Source: Shewanella halifaxensis HAW-EB4
GTDB taxonomy: Bacteria; Pseudomonadota; Gammaproteobacteria; Enterobacterales; Shewanellaceae
NCBI RefSeq assembly: GCF_000019185.1
Contig: NC_010334.1
Span: 5,180,001 to 5,226,917 of the forward strand
Length of the DNA stretch: 46,917 nucleotides
Direction: 5' to 3'
Shown here piece after piece: positions 1-8,039 of the stretch (its first letter is position 1; each line of letters begins with the position of its first letter). The notes under the pieces are model-generated. The model saw nothing but the letters and a program-made list of their open reading frames with translations. It searched no databases and had not been told where the DNA came from. The position numbers and the translations under genes were made by a program.

Positions 1-950
1 CCCATACGCGTCATAGTCGTATCACATGCATCAATACAAGCACCGCAGTTAATGCACTCATACTGTAAACCATTACGAATATCGATTCCTGTCGGGCATA
101 CCTGAACACATAAGTCACAATCGATACAGTCACCTAAACCCATCGCTTTAGGGTCAGCTTTTCTTGATCTTGGCCCACGCGCTTCACCACGCTGAGCATC
201 ATAACCCACTATATAAGTGTTCTTATCAAACATCGCAGACTGGAATCGGGCATAAGGACACATATGCAGACACATGATTTCACGCATCCAACCTGCATTA
301 CCATAAGTCGCAAGGGTGAAGAAGATAACCCAGAAATAAACCCCGCCATTGGCATTTAGAGTAAATACTTCTTTATAGACTTCACTTGTCGGCACAAAGT
401 AAGACACAAATGTCATTGCGGTAAGCAAAGAGATTAGCAACCAAGATGTGTGTTTAGCCGTCTTTCGCCATAGTTTGTTGAAACTCCATGGCATCTGGTC
501 GAGCTTGATACGCTTATTGCGTGAGCCTTCTAACTTTTCTTCAAACCAGATAAAGATAAAAGTCCAAACCGTCTGCGGACAGGTATAGCCACACCATACC
601 CTGCCTAAGTATGTGGTGATAAAAAACAAACCAAATGCCGCAATCATCAATAGCGCGGCTAACAAGGTAAAATCTTGTGGCCATATAGTTAAGCCAAAGA
701 CATGGAATTTTTGCTCTGCAAGATTAAACCAAACAGCTTGACGGTCACCCCAAGGGATCCACGGCAAGAGTAAAAAGAACAGCATAGCTATCCAGCCCAA
801 ACGACGACGTAGAGTTGTCCATAACCCTTCTACGGCTCTAACATAGATACGGTTACGCGGATTAAAGCGGTCAGCTTTACTTGCATCGGGTTGGTGGATC
901 TTGATTCTTTCAGTTTTTGAGAACTCTTTTTTATTTTGATCTGCGCTCAT
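1..950 (-). CDS. ccoG: CcoG-type cytochrome cbb3 oxidase assembly protein, 5' part (3' end outside window)
   Basis: Reading from the ATG at 950-948 gives 316 residues before the window edge. Family knowledge: CcoG (RdxA/FixG) is an inner-membrane iron-sulfur protein that helps provide copper to cbb3-type cytochrome c oxidase. Seen here: hydrophobic segments at about residues 50-67, 94-115, 168-186 and 204-216, the membrane motif WCGYTCPQTVW (119-129), and two ferredoxin-type cysteine sets, C275/C278/C281/C285 and C299/C302/C305/C309, which would hold two [4Fe-4S] clusters. Members are usually about 450-480 residues, so roughly the last third is missing because the window ends, not because the gene is broken. 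It is divergent from the small membrane protein gene on its right. In relatives it lies near the cbb3 oxidase genes, so those may lie left of the window. Confidence 0.95.
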   Translation of the reverse strand, partial: MSADQNKKEFSKTERIKIHQPDASKADRFNPRNRIYVRAVEGLWTTLRRRLGWIAMLFFLLLPWIPWGDRQAVWFNLAEQKFHVFGLTIWPQDFTLLAALLMIAAFGLFFITTYLGRVWCGYTCPQTVWTFIFIWFEEKLEGSRNKRIKLDQMPWSFNKLWRKTAKHTSWLLISLLTAMTFVSYFVPTSEVYKEVFTLNANGGVYFWVIFFTLATYGNAGWMREIMCLHMCPYARFQSAMFDKNTYIVGYDAQRGEARGPRSRKADPKAMGLGDCIDCDLCVQVCPTGIDIRNGLQYECINCGACIDACDTTMTRM

Positions 951-1038
951 TTTGCAGCCTTACAGCTTTAATATTACTAAAAAAGTAGCTTATTATAACG
1001 CCTATACTACAAGTTATTCACCTGCATAGGACTAAAAG

Positions 1039-1392
1039 ATGAAAGGCTGGATCATATTGGCAATAATTGGTGGCATTATTTACTACCTTTATACGCAAAC
1101 TGACACCTTAGATGAGCCAATAGCAGAGGTTCAGGATATATATCAACAAGCCGAAGATAAGCTCGACAGTATGACGGGGACTCAGATCCAGCGTATCGAC
1201 GATAAAGTTGATTTACTAAAAACTGATATCGCCGATCGTCTTTCGGCAACCGAACAGCAAGCATTACACCTTATTACTCAATCACAAGCTCAACTAGATC
1301 AGTTTAAAGACGACTTCTGTGGCAGTGGTGCGAATAAACACTCAGCATTTAGTAAAGACAATCAAACTTACATCTGCGACAAGCTTAACTAA
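1039..1392 (+). CDS. Small membrane-anchored hypothetical protein
   Basis: A 117-residue protein that I do not recognise as a named family. Residues 4-19 form one hydrophobic segment (WIILAIIGGIIYYLYT) with a single lysine before it, so it is probably an N-terminal membrane anchor. The rest is polar, rich in Asp, Gln and Glu, and probably helical or coiled-coil at about residues 28-92. The last quarter has two cysteines (C94 and C113) that could form a disulfide if the tail is periplasmic. It is divergent from ccoG with 88 bp between the starts, so the two may share a control region; a role in oxidase assembly is only guilt by association. Start choice: the ATG follows ATAGGACTAAAAG, a plausible Shine-Dalgarno region. 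Confidence 0.7.
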   Translation: MKGWIILAIIGGIIYYLYTQTDTLDEPIAEVQDIYQQAEDKLDSMTGTQIQRIDDKVDLLKTDIADRLSATEQQALHLITQSQAQLDQFKDDFCGSGANKHSAFSKDNQTYICDKLN

Positions 1393-1422
1393 TGAGCTTA
1401 ATTAACTACATAGATAATGCAG

Positions 1423-1472
1423 CAGATCTCAGTTACTAGATTAGCGTACAAACAAGATTGACCTGAGATCTG
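1423..1472. repeat. Perfect 10-bp inverted repeat with 30-bp spacer upstream of menB
   Basis: CAGATCTCAG and CTGAGATCTG are exact reverse complements. They lie between the end of the small membrane protein gene and the start of menB. The 30-bp spacing is about three helical turns, which would suit a dimeric or looping regulator. As RNA it would be a hairpin with a long loop. No T-run follows, so it is not a standard terminator. Confidence 0.5.
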
Positions 1473-1530
1473 ATTCAGCCTAGCCTTTAGCTATTATCGT
1501 ATTTCAATGAAATAAGAAGGCTATAGGCTC

Positions 1531-2433
1531 ATGACACAACAAGTATCTGACATTTTTGATCCCGAATTATGGGATGTGGTTCCAGGGTTTAATTTCGAAG
1601 ATGTTACCTATCACAGAGCCAAAGAGCAGGGCACTGTACGTATAGCGATTAATCGTCCAGATTGCTTAAACTCATTCCGTCCTAAAACAGTTGATGAACT
1701 CTATACCGCCCTCAATCACGCGCGTCAGTGGTCTGATGTAGGCTGTGTATTACTAACAGGAAACGGTCCTTCGGCTAAAGGCCAATGGTCTTTTAGTGCC
1801 GGTGGCGATCAGCGTATTCGCGGCAAAGATGGTTACAAATATGAAGGCGCCGAAGAGGGTACGCCTGATGTTGCACGTATGGGGCGTTTACATATCCTCG
1901 AAGTGCAGCGCTTAATTCGCTTTATGCCAAAGGTCGTTATCGCTGTCGTTCCAGGTTGGGCTGTTGGTGGTGGTCATAGTCTACATGTCGTATGTGATCT
2001 AACCCTTGCTTCAAAAGAACATGCCGTCTTTAAACAAACTGATCCCGATGTAGGCAGTTTCGATTCAGGCTACGGCAGCGCTTACTTGGCGAAGATGATA
2101 GGCCAGAAGCGTGCTCGTGAAATATTCTTCCTTGGGTTTAACTACTCGGCAGAAGAAGCCTTCGATATGGGTATGGTTAACCGTGCTATTCCTCATCAAG
2201 AGTTAGAGACAGAAGCATTAAAATGGGCCAAAGAGATCAACTCTAAGTCTCCAACGGCAATGCGTATGTTGAAGTACGGCTTTAACTTGCCTGACGATGG
2301 CTTGGTGGGACAGCAGCTATTTGCCGGTGAAGCGACACGCTTAGCTTACGGCACCGAAGAAGCTAGAGAGGGCCGTGATGCTTTCCTAGAGAAGCGCGAT
2401 CAGGACTTCTCATCATTCCCTTGGCATTACTAA
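1531..2433 (+). CDS. menB: 1,4-dihydroxy-2-naphthoyl-CoA synthase (menaquinone biosynthesis)
   Basis: MenB catalyses the Dieckmann-type ring closure of o-succinylbenzoyl-CoA to 1,4-dihydroxy-2-naphthoyl-CoA in cytoplasmic menaquinone synthesis. The protein is a 300-residue crotonase-fold enzyme with the oxyanion-hole regions SFSAGGDQRIRG (87-98) and GWAVGGGHSLH (142-152), and the C-terminal MenB tail with the conserved pattern KRDQDFSSF. Residue 171 is Asp in the motif KQTDPDVGSFD. From family knowledge, this Asp marks the bicarbonate-independent MenB class (as in Mycobacterium), while the E. coli class has Gly there and uses bicarbonate. No other men gene is adjacent, so it appears to be a single-gene unit. 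Menaquinone is central to anaerobic respiration in the inferred genus. Confidence 0.95.
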   Translation: MTQQVSDIFDPELWDVVPGFNFEDVTYHRAKEQGTVRIAINRPDCLNSFRPKTVDELYTALNHARQWSDVGCVLLTGNGPSAKGQWSFSAGGDQRIRGKDGYKYEGAEEGTPDVARMGRLHILEVQRLIRFMPKVVIAVVPGWAVGGGHSLHVVCDLTLASKEHAVFKQTDPDVGSFDSGYGSAYLAKMIGQKRAREIFFLGFNYSAEEAFDMGMVNRAIPHQELETEALKWAKEINSKSPTAMRMLKYGFNLPDDGLVGQQLFAGEATRLAYGTEEAREGRDAFLEKRDQDFSSFPWHY

Positions 2434-2461
2434 TTTACAACTATTCACTGTAAATTATATC

Positions 2462-2506
2462 GTTATAAACCCATCAATAGGTTAAGTAAGCTGATGGGTT
2501 TATAAC
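2462..2506. terminator. Perfect 15-bp inverted repeat after menB
   Basis: GTTATAAACCCATCA pairs exactly with TGATGGGTTTATAAC around a 15-base loop, 28 bp after the menB stop. The stem is strong enough to stabilise the 3' end of menB mRNA or to stop transcription, but no uridine run follows, so rho-independent termination is not certain. It also separates menB from the Fur-like site further right. Confidence 0.55.
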
Positions 2507-2569
2507 CAAAATATATTCCCAATCTACAAATCCTATCAAACTAATCTATGTAAACCTCTTTCAATTGCA

Positions 2570-2588
2570 AATGATAACCATTATCATT
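2570..2588. promoter_or_regulatory. Fur box upstream of DUF2061 gene
   Basis: The core TGATAACCATTATCA (2572-2586) matches the 7-1-7 Fur consensus TGATAATnATTATCA with one mismatch. It is extended by A/T bases to an imperfect palindrome AATGATAA-CCA-TTATCATT. It ends 28 bp before the ATG of the downstream gene, where it would cover a promoter. Iron repression of that gene is inferred from the site. Confidence 0.8.
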
Positions 2589-2615
2589 TACCTAAATTAA
2601 TTAGAGGCACTTATT

Positions 2616-2813
2616 ATGATTAAAACCATGACTTTCGCGATTCTTCACTTTAGTGTCGCTTTTACTATTACCTATCTTTTAACTGGAAGCGTAGTCATTG
2701 GTGGCGCAGTAGCCTTAATCGAACCTGCCGTGAATACCGTTGTTTTCTACTTCCATGAAAAAGTGTGGAAAGGTATCGAGTCTAAAAACGCACTGGAAGC
2801 TGTGTCCACCTAA
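2616..2813 (+). CDS. DUF2061 family small membrane protein
   Basis: A 65-residue protein with two hydrophobic segments (about residues 4-22 and 26-47) and the DUF2061 pattern: a helix ending in YLLTGS, then GGAVALIEPAVNTV, then FYFHEKVWKGIE. The family is widespread and has no firmly known function. The ATG follows TTAGAGG at a reasonable distance. A near-consensus Fur box just upstream suggests that expression rises under iron limitation, which is unusual information for this family. Its stop codon overlaps that of the convergent antiporter gene by 4 bp, so read-through in either direction would make antisense RNA. Confidence 0.85.
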   Translation: MIKTMTFAILHFSVAFTITYLLTGSVVIGGAVALIEPAVNTVVFYFHEKVWKGIESKNALEAVST

Positions 2814-4006
2814 TCTTTGTCGCTATTGTTTAAACCCAATTTATTCGCTAGCGGCGCTATAGCTCCCCCCTGAATAAACACTGAAAACAATACGATAAAG
2901 AACACCATATGCACGATATCTAAAGATCCCGGCACACCCGCCGCCGCAGGGATCAATGCGAATACAATAGGTGTCGCGCCCTTAAGACCAATAGAGGAGA
3001 TAAACAACCGTTTCTTCCAACTCGCCTTGGTAAAAGGCAAGTAACAAAGCTGCACAGCTAATGGCCTAGCCACCAACATCAATAGTAGAGCCGGTAATAA
3101 TGAGCTTACAAACACTGTGGCTAATGACTGTGGGAATATTTGTAAGCCCAGCACGATAAACATCAATGCCTGCGCTAACCAAGATAAGCTATTAAAGAAG
3201 TGCTGATTAACAAGCTGACCTCGCTTAATGCCGTTACCTATCACCACCCCCGCTATATATGAAGCCAATAAAATATTACCGCCTAACACTTCTGCGCCAT
3301 AGGTCGCAATCACAAAGCTTGCCAATACAAATACAGGAATGAGACCAAATTCAGATAGATGAATACGATTTAGTAACCAGACGGCTATTTTAGCAATCCC
3401 CCACCCCACTATCATAGCGACGCCGATTTGCGTTACTAGCTCCATAACTATCTCAGAGGCAACAACAGCCTTACTGCTTGAAAGTGCCATATCCGTTAAG
3501 AATATAACCAGTAGCATGGCAACGGGATCGTTAGTTGCCGATTCAAACTCCAATACGGTATCGGTTTGCTCTTTTAGCTTAAGCTTTTTAGATTCAAGGA
3601 TTGAAAACACGGCTGCGGCATCAGTCGATGAAACAATAGCAGCAAACAGTAGGCAGGTAATAAAGTTAAAATCCAACAGCCAATATAAAATCACGCCAAA
3701 AATCAGCGTCGTAAATAGCACTCCAAAAGAAGCAAGTATTCCGCCCTCTTTATAAGCCACTTTTATCTTGTCTGTTGAGGTATTGATGCCACCAACAAAC
3801 ACAATAATGTTTAGCGCTAAGCCGCCTATCCACGCAGTCTTATCTAAATCATCATAGACAAAGTTAAACTCGCCATTACCCAACATAAGCCCGACACCCA
3901 TAAAGATCAGCAGTGACGGTATACCTAAGGTTCGCGAGGGATGATGCAGCAATATTCCGACTAAGATCAAAACAGACATACCAATCATGATCATTTCAGT
4001 CGTCAT
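2810..4006 (-). CDS. CPA1-family cation/proton antiporter (NhaP2/CvrA-like, core domain only)
   Basis: A 398-residue polytopic inner-membrane protein with about 12 hydrophobic segments. Motifs typical of Na+(K+)/H+ exchangers are visible: ISSTDAAAVFS-like text (VSSTDAAAVFS, near 125-135) and the ion-binding ESATNDPVAM (near 154-163, with the Asn-Asp pair). It resembles the membrane part of the K+/H+ antiporter NhaP2 (CvrA). E. coli NhaP2 is near 580 residues because it carries C-terminal TrkA_C-type regulatory domains; here the chain ends shortly after the last membrane helix. Either the family member is naturally short or it is regulated differently. Ion specificity (Na+ or K+) cannot be read from sequence. 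It is convergent with the DUF2061 gene and probably a single-gene unit. Confidence 0.85.
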   Translation of the reverse strand: MTTEMIMIGMSVLILVGILLHHPSRTLGIPSLLIFMGVGLMLGNGEFNFVYDDLDKTAWIGGLALNIIVFVGGINTSTDKIKVAYKEGGILASFGVLFTTLIFGVILYWLLDFNFITCLLFAAIVSSTDAAAVFSILESKKLKLKEQTDTVLEFESATNDPVAMLLVIFLTDMALSSSKAVVASEIVMELVTQIGVAMIVGWGIAKIAVWLLNRIHLSEFGLIPVFVLASFVIATYGAEVLGGNILLASYIAGVVIGNGIKRGQLVNQHFFNSLSWLAQALMFIVLGLQIFPQSLATVFVSSLLPALLLMLVARPLAVQLCYLPFTKASWKKRLFISSIGLKGATPIVFALIPAAAGVPGSLDIVHMVFFIVLFSVFIQGGAIAPLANKLGLNNSDKD

Positions 4007-4130
4007 AGAGAGCCACCTTTTGCGTGAATTGTGTGATGAATATAAGTTAGCGAGTATCGATATAGGATATTTTACGATGAAGAGTGACTGATATTAGGAT
4101 CATAAATTCTCCACATTGAAGTCGAAAATG

Positions 4131-4178
4131 TCCCAGTCATAAACCCTATAATGGTCCCTATAATAGTCCCTGTCATAA
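4131..4178. repeat. Four tandem 12-bp repeats upstream of the pst operon
   Basis: The units are TCCCAGTCATAA, ACCCTATAATGG, TCCCTATAATAG and TCCCTGTCATAA, contiguous and in phase. The last unit runs into CTGTCATAAAA, which resembles one Pho-box half. The 12-bp period differs from the 11-bp period of PhoB sites. The array is about 290 bp before the clear Pho box and 125 bp before the antiporter start codon. Confidence 0.6.
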
Positions 4179-4471
4179 AAGTTTAATAATTAATTTACCC
4201 CTTACTCGAACAAGCGAAACATAACATAAAACGGCCCCCACTTTGTTAAAACAAACTTAATAATAAGTTAAACAGAGCCCATCAGTAATAAGTAGAGAGC
4301 CTTCGCCCCTCTCTTTAAAGCGTTAAAACGCCTGAATAGTGGCCTTGAAATGACTAATTAAGAAATCGTGGCTTAATTATTGTTTATTTAACAAATGAAC
4401 AGAGAGCCATCTCCAATAGAGCCTTGCAACATTGCTATCGATTCATATGCCATACGCTCGACTCTATAAAA

Positions 4472-4489
4472 CTGTCACCTAACTGTCAT
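4472..4489 (+). promoter_or_regulatory. Pho box (PhoB site) of the pst operon
   Basis: The sequence CTGTCACCTAACTGTCAT has two CTGTCA repeats 11 bp apart and closely fits the Pho-box consensus CTGTCATAAAACTGTCAT. A third, out-of-phase CTGTC follows at 4496. In PhoB-activated promoters the box replaces the -35 region; TTAATG at 4501-4506 could be the -10. It lies about 100 bp before the pstS start, so phosphate-starvation induction of pstSCAB is expected. Confidence 0.85.
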
Positions 4490-4586
4490 ATTTCTCTGTC
4501 TTAATGCGCTTGTCCTCAGTGAGGCAGCAACTTGGTTTTGTAAATAACTCGTATCTAAGCGACCAAACAATAGAGTGGAAATCGTA

Positions 4587-5396
4587 ATGAAAAAAGTATT
4601 TGGCTTGTTAACCGCAGTAGGTCTAATGACTACACCACTTGCCCAGGCAAGCACAGTAACAATATCAGGTTCAACATCTGTAGCCCATGTAATGGAAGTG
4701 CTTGCAGAAAATTATCAAAACACCACTAACACTAACGTTGAAGTACAAAGTACTGGCTCATCGGCTGGCATTCGTGCAGCAAAAGATGGTACCAGCATGA
4801 TTGGTATGTCTTCACGCAACGTAAAAGAAAGCGAGCTCAACAGCAGTACTAAAGAGATCGTCATCGCTCGTGACGGTATTGCGGCTGCGGTGAACAAAGC
4901 TAACCCGGTAAAGAATCTCACCCAAGAGCAGATATCAAAAATCTACCGTGGTGAGATTAAAAACTGGAGCGAAGTCGGCGGAGAATCTCGTCCTATCGTG
5001 GTGGTAACCCGTGAAAACGGCTCGGGAACTCGCGGTGCATTTGAAGAGATCATGAAGCTACAACGCACGATTAACGGCCACAAGGTCACCGCAATTTCAC
5101 CAACGGCTCAAGTGGGTAACGGTAATGGCATGATTAAAACCATTGTTGCCAATAACCCTTATGCCATCGGTTACATCTCCCTAGGCAGTGTTGATAGCAG
5201 TCTACGTGCAATTGATGTCAACGGTGTAACAGCAACAGATGAAAGCATTGCGGCAGGCGACTACCAAATTGCCCGTCCGTTTATCTTGTTAATTGATAAA
5301 AATGCCCCAGATAATGCCAATGACTTTATTAATTACATCCTATCTGAAGATGGCCAAAACATAGTGGCTAAAGAAGGCTATATCCGCGTTCAGTAA
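4587..5396 (+). CDS. pstS: PstS, periplasmic phosphate-binding protein
   Basis: Substrate-binding protein of the high-affinity ABC phosphate importer. I chose the ATG at 4587, not the in-frame GTG at 4575: it gives a typical Sec signal peptide (MKKVFGLL then a hydrophobic core, cleavage after LAQA) and follows AGAGTGG at good spacing. The mature protein begins STVTISGSTSVAHVME, in which the Gly-Ser-Thr-Ser loop contacts phosphate. The second phosphate-binding region TRENGSGTRGAFEE is at about residues 145-160. At 269 residues it belongs to the shorter PstS type found in many proteobacteria; E. coli PstS is longer (about 346). It is first in the operon, directly behind a Pho box, as expected for the most abundant component. 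Confidence 0.95.
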   Translation: MKKVFGLLTAVGLMTTPLAQASTVTISGSTSVAHVMEVLAENYQNTTNTNVEVQSTGSSAGIRAAKDGTSMIGMSSRNVKESELNSSTKEIVIARDGIAAAVNKANPVKNLTQEQISKIYRGEIKNWSEVGGESRPIVVVTRENGSGTRGAFEEIMKLQRTINGHKVTAISPTAQVGNGNGMIKTIVANNPYAIGYISLGSVDSSLRAIDVNGVTATDESIAAGDYQIARPFILLIDKNAPDNANDFINYILSEDGQNIVAKEGYIRVQ

Positions 5397-5474
5397 TTCA
5401 ATAACAAGATACAGAGGAATAGGTGTTCCTCTGTATCGAGCGGATCATTTTTAGATAGATGTCGAGGATAAGTG

Positions 5475-6380
5475 ATGACTACGGCTAGTAAAACCCTAGT
5501 AAAAGAGCTGCAACTTGCTCCAGCAAAATCATACGACTGGAAAGAGATGAGTTTCCACATACTCTTCCTATGTAGCGCTATGGTAGGGGTATTGTCAGTT
5601 GCAACCATAGGATGGTTTGTTTTTAGCGAAGGCTTACCCGCTTTTAAAGAAGCCGGCGTTTCGCAAATGATATTAGGCAAGGAGTGGCTACCACCAGCCC
5701 TTTTCGGCCTGCTTCCTATGATGGTTGCATCACTTATTTCAACGGCTGGAGCCGTAATAATCGGGGTGCCTATCGCGCTGCTTACAGCGGTTTTTCTAGC
5801 CGAATTAGCTCCCAACTGGTTAGCCAACATTATTCGACCCGCAGTAGAGCTATTGGCAGGTATCCCCTCTGTTGTGTATGGCTTCTTTGGCTTGGTCATT
5901 ATCGTGCCAGCCATCGAGACCATTTTTAATATTCCTGCCGGTAACACCATTCTTGCAGGCGTTATCGTTCTGGCCATGATGATCTTGCCGACGGTCATTA
6001 CTATTTCAGAAACATCGCTACGCGCCCTACCACCAACCTATAAAGAGGGCGCACTGGCACTCGGTGCATCGCATATCTACAGCATCTTTAAAGTGCTTAT
6101 ACCAGCAGCAAGAAGCGGCATTTATACCGGTATAGCCTTAGGTGTGGCCCGTGCCATCGGCGAAACCATGGCCATTATTATGGTGATGGGTAATGCCCCT
6201 GCAATGCCCGGTTCTATTCTAGAGCCAGCAAGAACCCTAACCGCCAATATCGCGATGGAGATGTCATACGCTACAGGTATTCATGCCAGTGCGCTTTATT
6301 CAACAGGCATAGTATTGCTGGCCTTTATCGTATTACTTAACGGTTCACTGCTTTACCTCAACCGAAAGCGAGCTCACTAA
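5475..6380 (+). CDS. pstC: PstC, phosphate ABC transporter permease
   Basis: Inner-membrane permease of the Pst system, forming the channel with PstA. The ATG at 5475 is preferred over the GTG one codon earlier because GAGGATA lies just upstream. The 301-residue protein shows about six membrane helices and the binding-protein-dependent transport signature near the C-terminal half: the EAA-like loop region TYKEGALALGASHIYSIFK (about 193-212) contacts PstB. The family motif ELLAGIPSVVYGFFGL (about 130-145) is also present. It ends in TAATG, overlapping the pstA start by one base, which implies translational coupling. Confidence 0.95.
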   Translation: MTTASKTLVKELQLAPAKSYDWKEMSFHILFLCSAMVGVLSVATIGWFVFSEGLPAFKEAGVSQMILGKEWLPPALFGLLPMMVASLISTAGAVIIGVPIALLTAVFLAELAPNWLANIIRPAVELLAGIPSVVYGFFGLVIIVPAIETIFNIPAGNTILAGVIVLAMMILPTVITISETSLRALPPTYKEGALALGASHIYSIFKVLIPAARSGIYTGIALGVARAIGETMAIIMVMGNAPAMPGSILEPARTLTANIAMEMSYATGIHASALYSTGIVLLAFIVLLNGSLLYLNRKRAH

Positions 6381-7237
6381 TGTTGAAACGACCACTTATC
6401 TCACGTGACAACCAAGATAGATTAATGCTAGCAACCATCTGGTCTGCCGCAGCAACAACAGTGCTATTCTTGCTTTGGGTGGTATGGCACATATTAAGTA
6501 ATGGGCTAGCCCACGTTAGCTGGGAGTTTATTACAGGAGCCTATACTCGCATTGGTGAGGCATCTGGGATTTGGGCGATGATCATCTCTACCATCTACAT
6601 GGTTGGCTTATCACTCGCCTTCGCAGCTCCCATCGGCATTATGACTGCCATCTATTTAACCGAATATGCTGCGCCTGACAGCCGTATAGTAAAAGTGATC
6701 CGCTTCTGCACAGAGTCGTTAGCCGGTATTCCCTCCATCGTTTACGGCCTCTTTGGTATGACGTTCTTTGTCACCACGCTTGGGCTGGGCTTCTCGATTC
6801 TTTCGGGAGCACTAACCTTAGCGATGCTGATTTTACCTGTGATCATCCGCACCACGGAGGAAGCCCTATTATCTGTGCCTATGAGTTACCGCGAAGGTGG
6901 CTATGCATTGGGTAGTTCTAAGATCTACACCATCTGCCGCTTAGTGTTACCAAGCGCACTCCCTGGGATTGTGACTTCTATTATCTTGAGTACGGGTAGA
7001 GTTATTGGTGAATCAGCACCAGTATTTTTAACCGCAGGCATGGTGACTCAAATACCTGAGTCAGTACTTGAGTCTGGCCGCACCTTGACAGTGCACCTTT
7101 ATAAACTGACCCAAGAGCTATTTACTCAAAATGAATGGGATCAGGCCTATGCCACGGCGACCGTTCTGATTGTGTTGGTACTTATTTTAAATCTGGCGAC
7201 CAAAGTGATTGCCTCTCGTTTAAATAAATCATCTTAG
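6380..7237 (+). CDS. pstA: PstA, phosphate ABC transporter permease
   Basis: Second permease subunit of the phosphate importer, 285 residues with about six membrane helices. The paralogous pattern ESLAGIPSIVYGLFGM (about 112-127) matches the equivalent segment of PstC, and the EAA-like loop SYREGGYALGSSKIYTICR (about 173-191) is the PstB docking site. Its start codon shares a base with the stop of pstC, and pstB follows after 13 bp, so the three are one transcript. Nothing unusual is seen in length or motifs. Confidence 0.95.
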   Translation: MLKRPLISRDNQDRLMLATIWSAAATTVLFLLWVVWHILSNGLAHVSWEFITGAYTRIGEASGIWAMIISTIYMVGLSLAFAAPIGIMTAIYLTEYAAPDSRIVKVIRFCTESLAGIPSIVYGLFGMTFFVTTLGLGFSILSGALTLAMLILPVIIRTTEEALLSVPMSYREGGYALGSSKIYTICRLVLPSALPGIVTSIILSTGRVIGESAPVFLTAGMVTQIPESVLESGRTLTVHLYKLTQELFTQNEWDQAYATATVLIVLVLILNLATKVIASRLNKSS

Positions 7238-7250
7238 TAAGGTTATCTCC

Positions 7251-8000
7251 ATGAATAAGCTAGAAGTGAACAACTTAAACCTGTTTTACGGCGACAACCA
7301 TGCGCTAAAAGATATCACATTAGCAATCCCAGCTCGCCAAGTTACCGCCCTGATCGGCCCATCGGGTTGTGGTAAGTCAACGTTACTACGCACACTAAAC
7401 CGCATGAACGATTTGGTGGCAGGAGTAAAGATTGATGGTGATGTCATGTTTGAAGGCAGTAATATCTACCGAGATGTTGATGTTAAACAACTAAGAATGC
7501 GAGTTGGTATGGTGTTTCAAAAGCCAAATCCCTTTCCGATGAGTATCTACGAAAATGTTGCTTTTGGTTTAAAAGCACAAGGCATTAAAGATAAGCAAGT
7601 GCTAGACAGTGCCGTTGAAGAATCACTACGCAGCGCAGCCTTATGGGATGAAGTCAAAGATAGATTAAATACGCCGGCATTTGGACTCTCCGGCGGCCAG
7701 CAACAACGCCTGTGTATCGCCCGAACTATCGCCATGAAGCCTGAAGTGATCTTAATGGATGAGCCCACCAGCGCACTCGACCCTATTGCGACTCACAAGA
7801 TTGAAGGGCTAATGGATGAGTTACGTAAACAATTTACTATTGTGATAGTGACTCACTCTATGAACCAAGCAAAGCGGATCTCCGACAAAACTGCGTTTTT
7901 TTGGATGGGCGAGTTAGTAGAGCATGGTGAAACGACCCAGATATTTAACCATCCATTAGATCAACGTACTCAAGGTTACGTAAGCGGCGAATTTGGTTAA
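7251..8000 (+). CDS. pstB: PstB, phosphate ABC transporter ATPase
   Basis: Cytoplasmic ATPase that drives phosphate import through PstCA. All ABC motifs are visible: Walker A GPSGCGKST (36-44), Q-loop at Q90, signature LSGGQQQR (146-153), Walker B VILMDEP (166-172), and the H-loop histidine in IVIVTHSM. PstB-specific text such as FQKPNPFPMSIYENV (89-103) separates it from other ABC ATPases. Length 249 is normal. It is the last recognisable pst gene; phoU, which commonly follows pstB, is not in this window. Confidence 0.97.
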   Translation: MNKLEVNNLNLFYGDNHALKDITLAIPARQVTALIGPSGCGKSTLLRTLNRMNDLVAGVKIDGDVMFEGSNIYRDVDVKQLRMRVGMVFQKPNPFPMSIYENVAFGLKAQGIKDKQVLDSAVEESLRSAALWDEVKDRLNTPAFGLSGGQQQRLCIARTIAMKPEVILMDEPTSALDPIATHKIEGLMDELRKQFTIVIVTHSMNQAKRISDKTAFFWMGELVEHGETTQIFNHPLDQRTQGYVSGEFG

Positions 8001-8014
8001 TCTATATTCGGCAT

Positions 8015-8039
8015 GGTGCTCACAACTAAAGTGAGCGCC
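8015..8039 (+). terminator. Hairpin after pstB
   Basis: GGTGCTCAC and GTGAGCGCC form a 9-bp stem with one G-U pair and a 7-base loop, 15 bp past the pstB stop. Only a broken T-rich run (CTTATAT) follows, so this is a probable but imperfect operon terminator or mRNA-stabilising hairpin. Confidence 0.5.

Larger units (their letters stand above)
4007..4586. other. Intergenic region between antiporter and pstS
   Basis: This 580-bp divergent spacer has no convincing gene. It holds the start region of the antiporter gene, a four-copy 12-bp tandem repeat, and the PhoB-binding region with the leader of pstS. Between about 4200 and 4440 I see only A/T-rich sequence with short imperfect hairpins. Confidence 0.7.
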
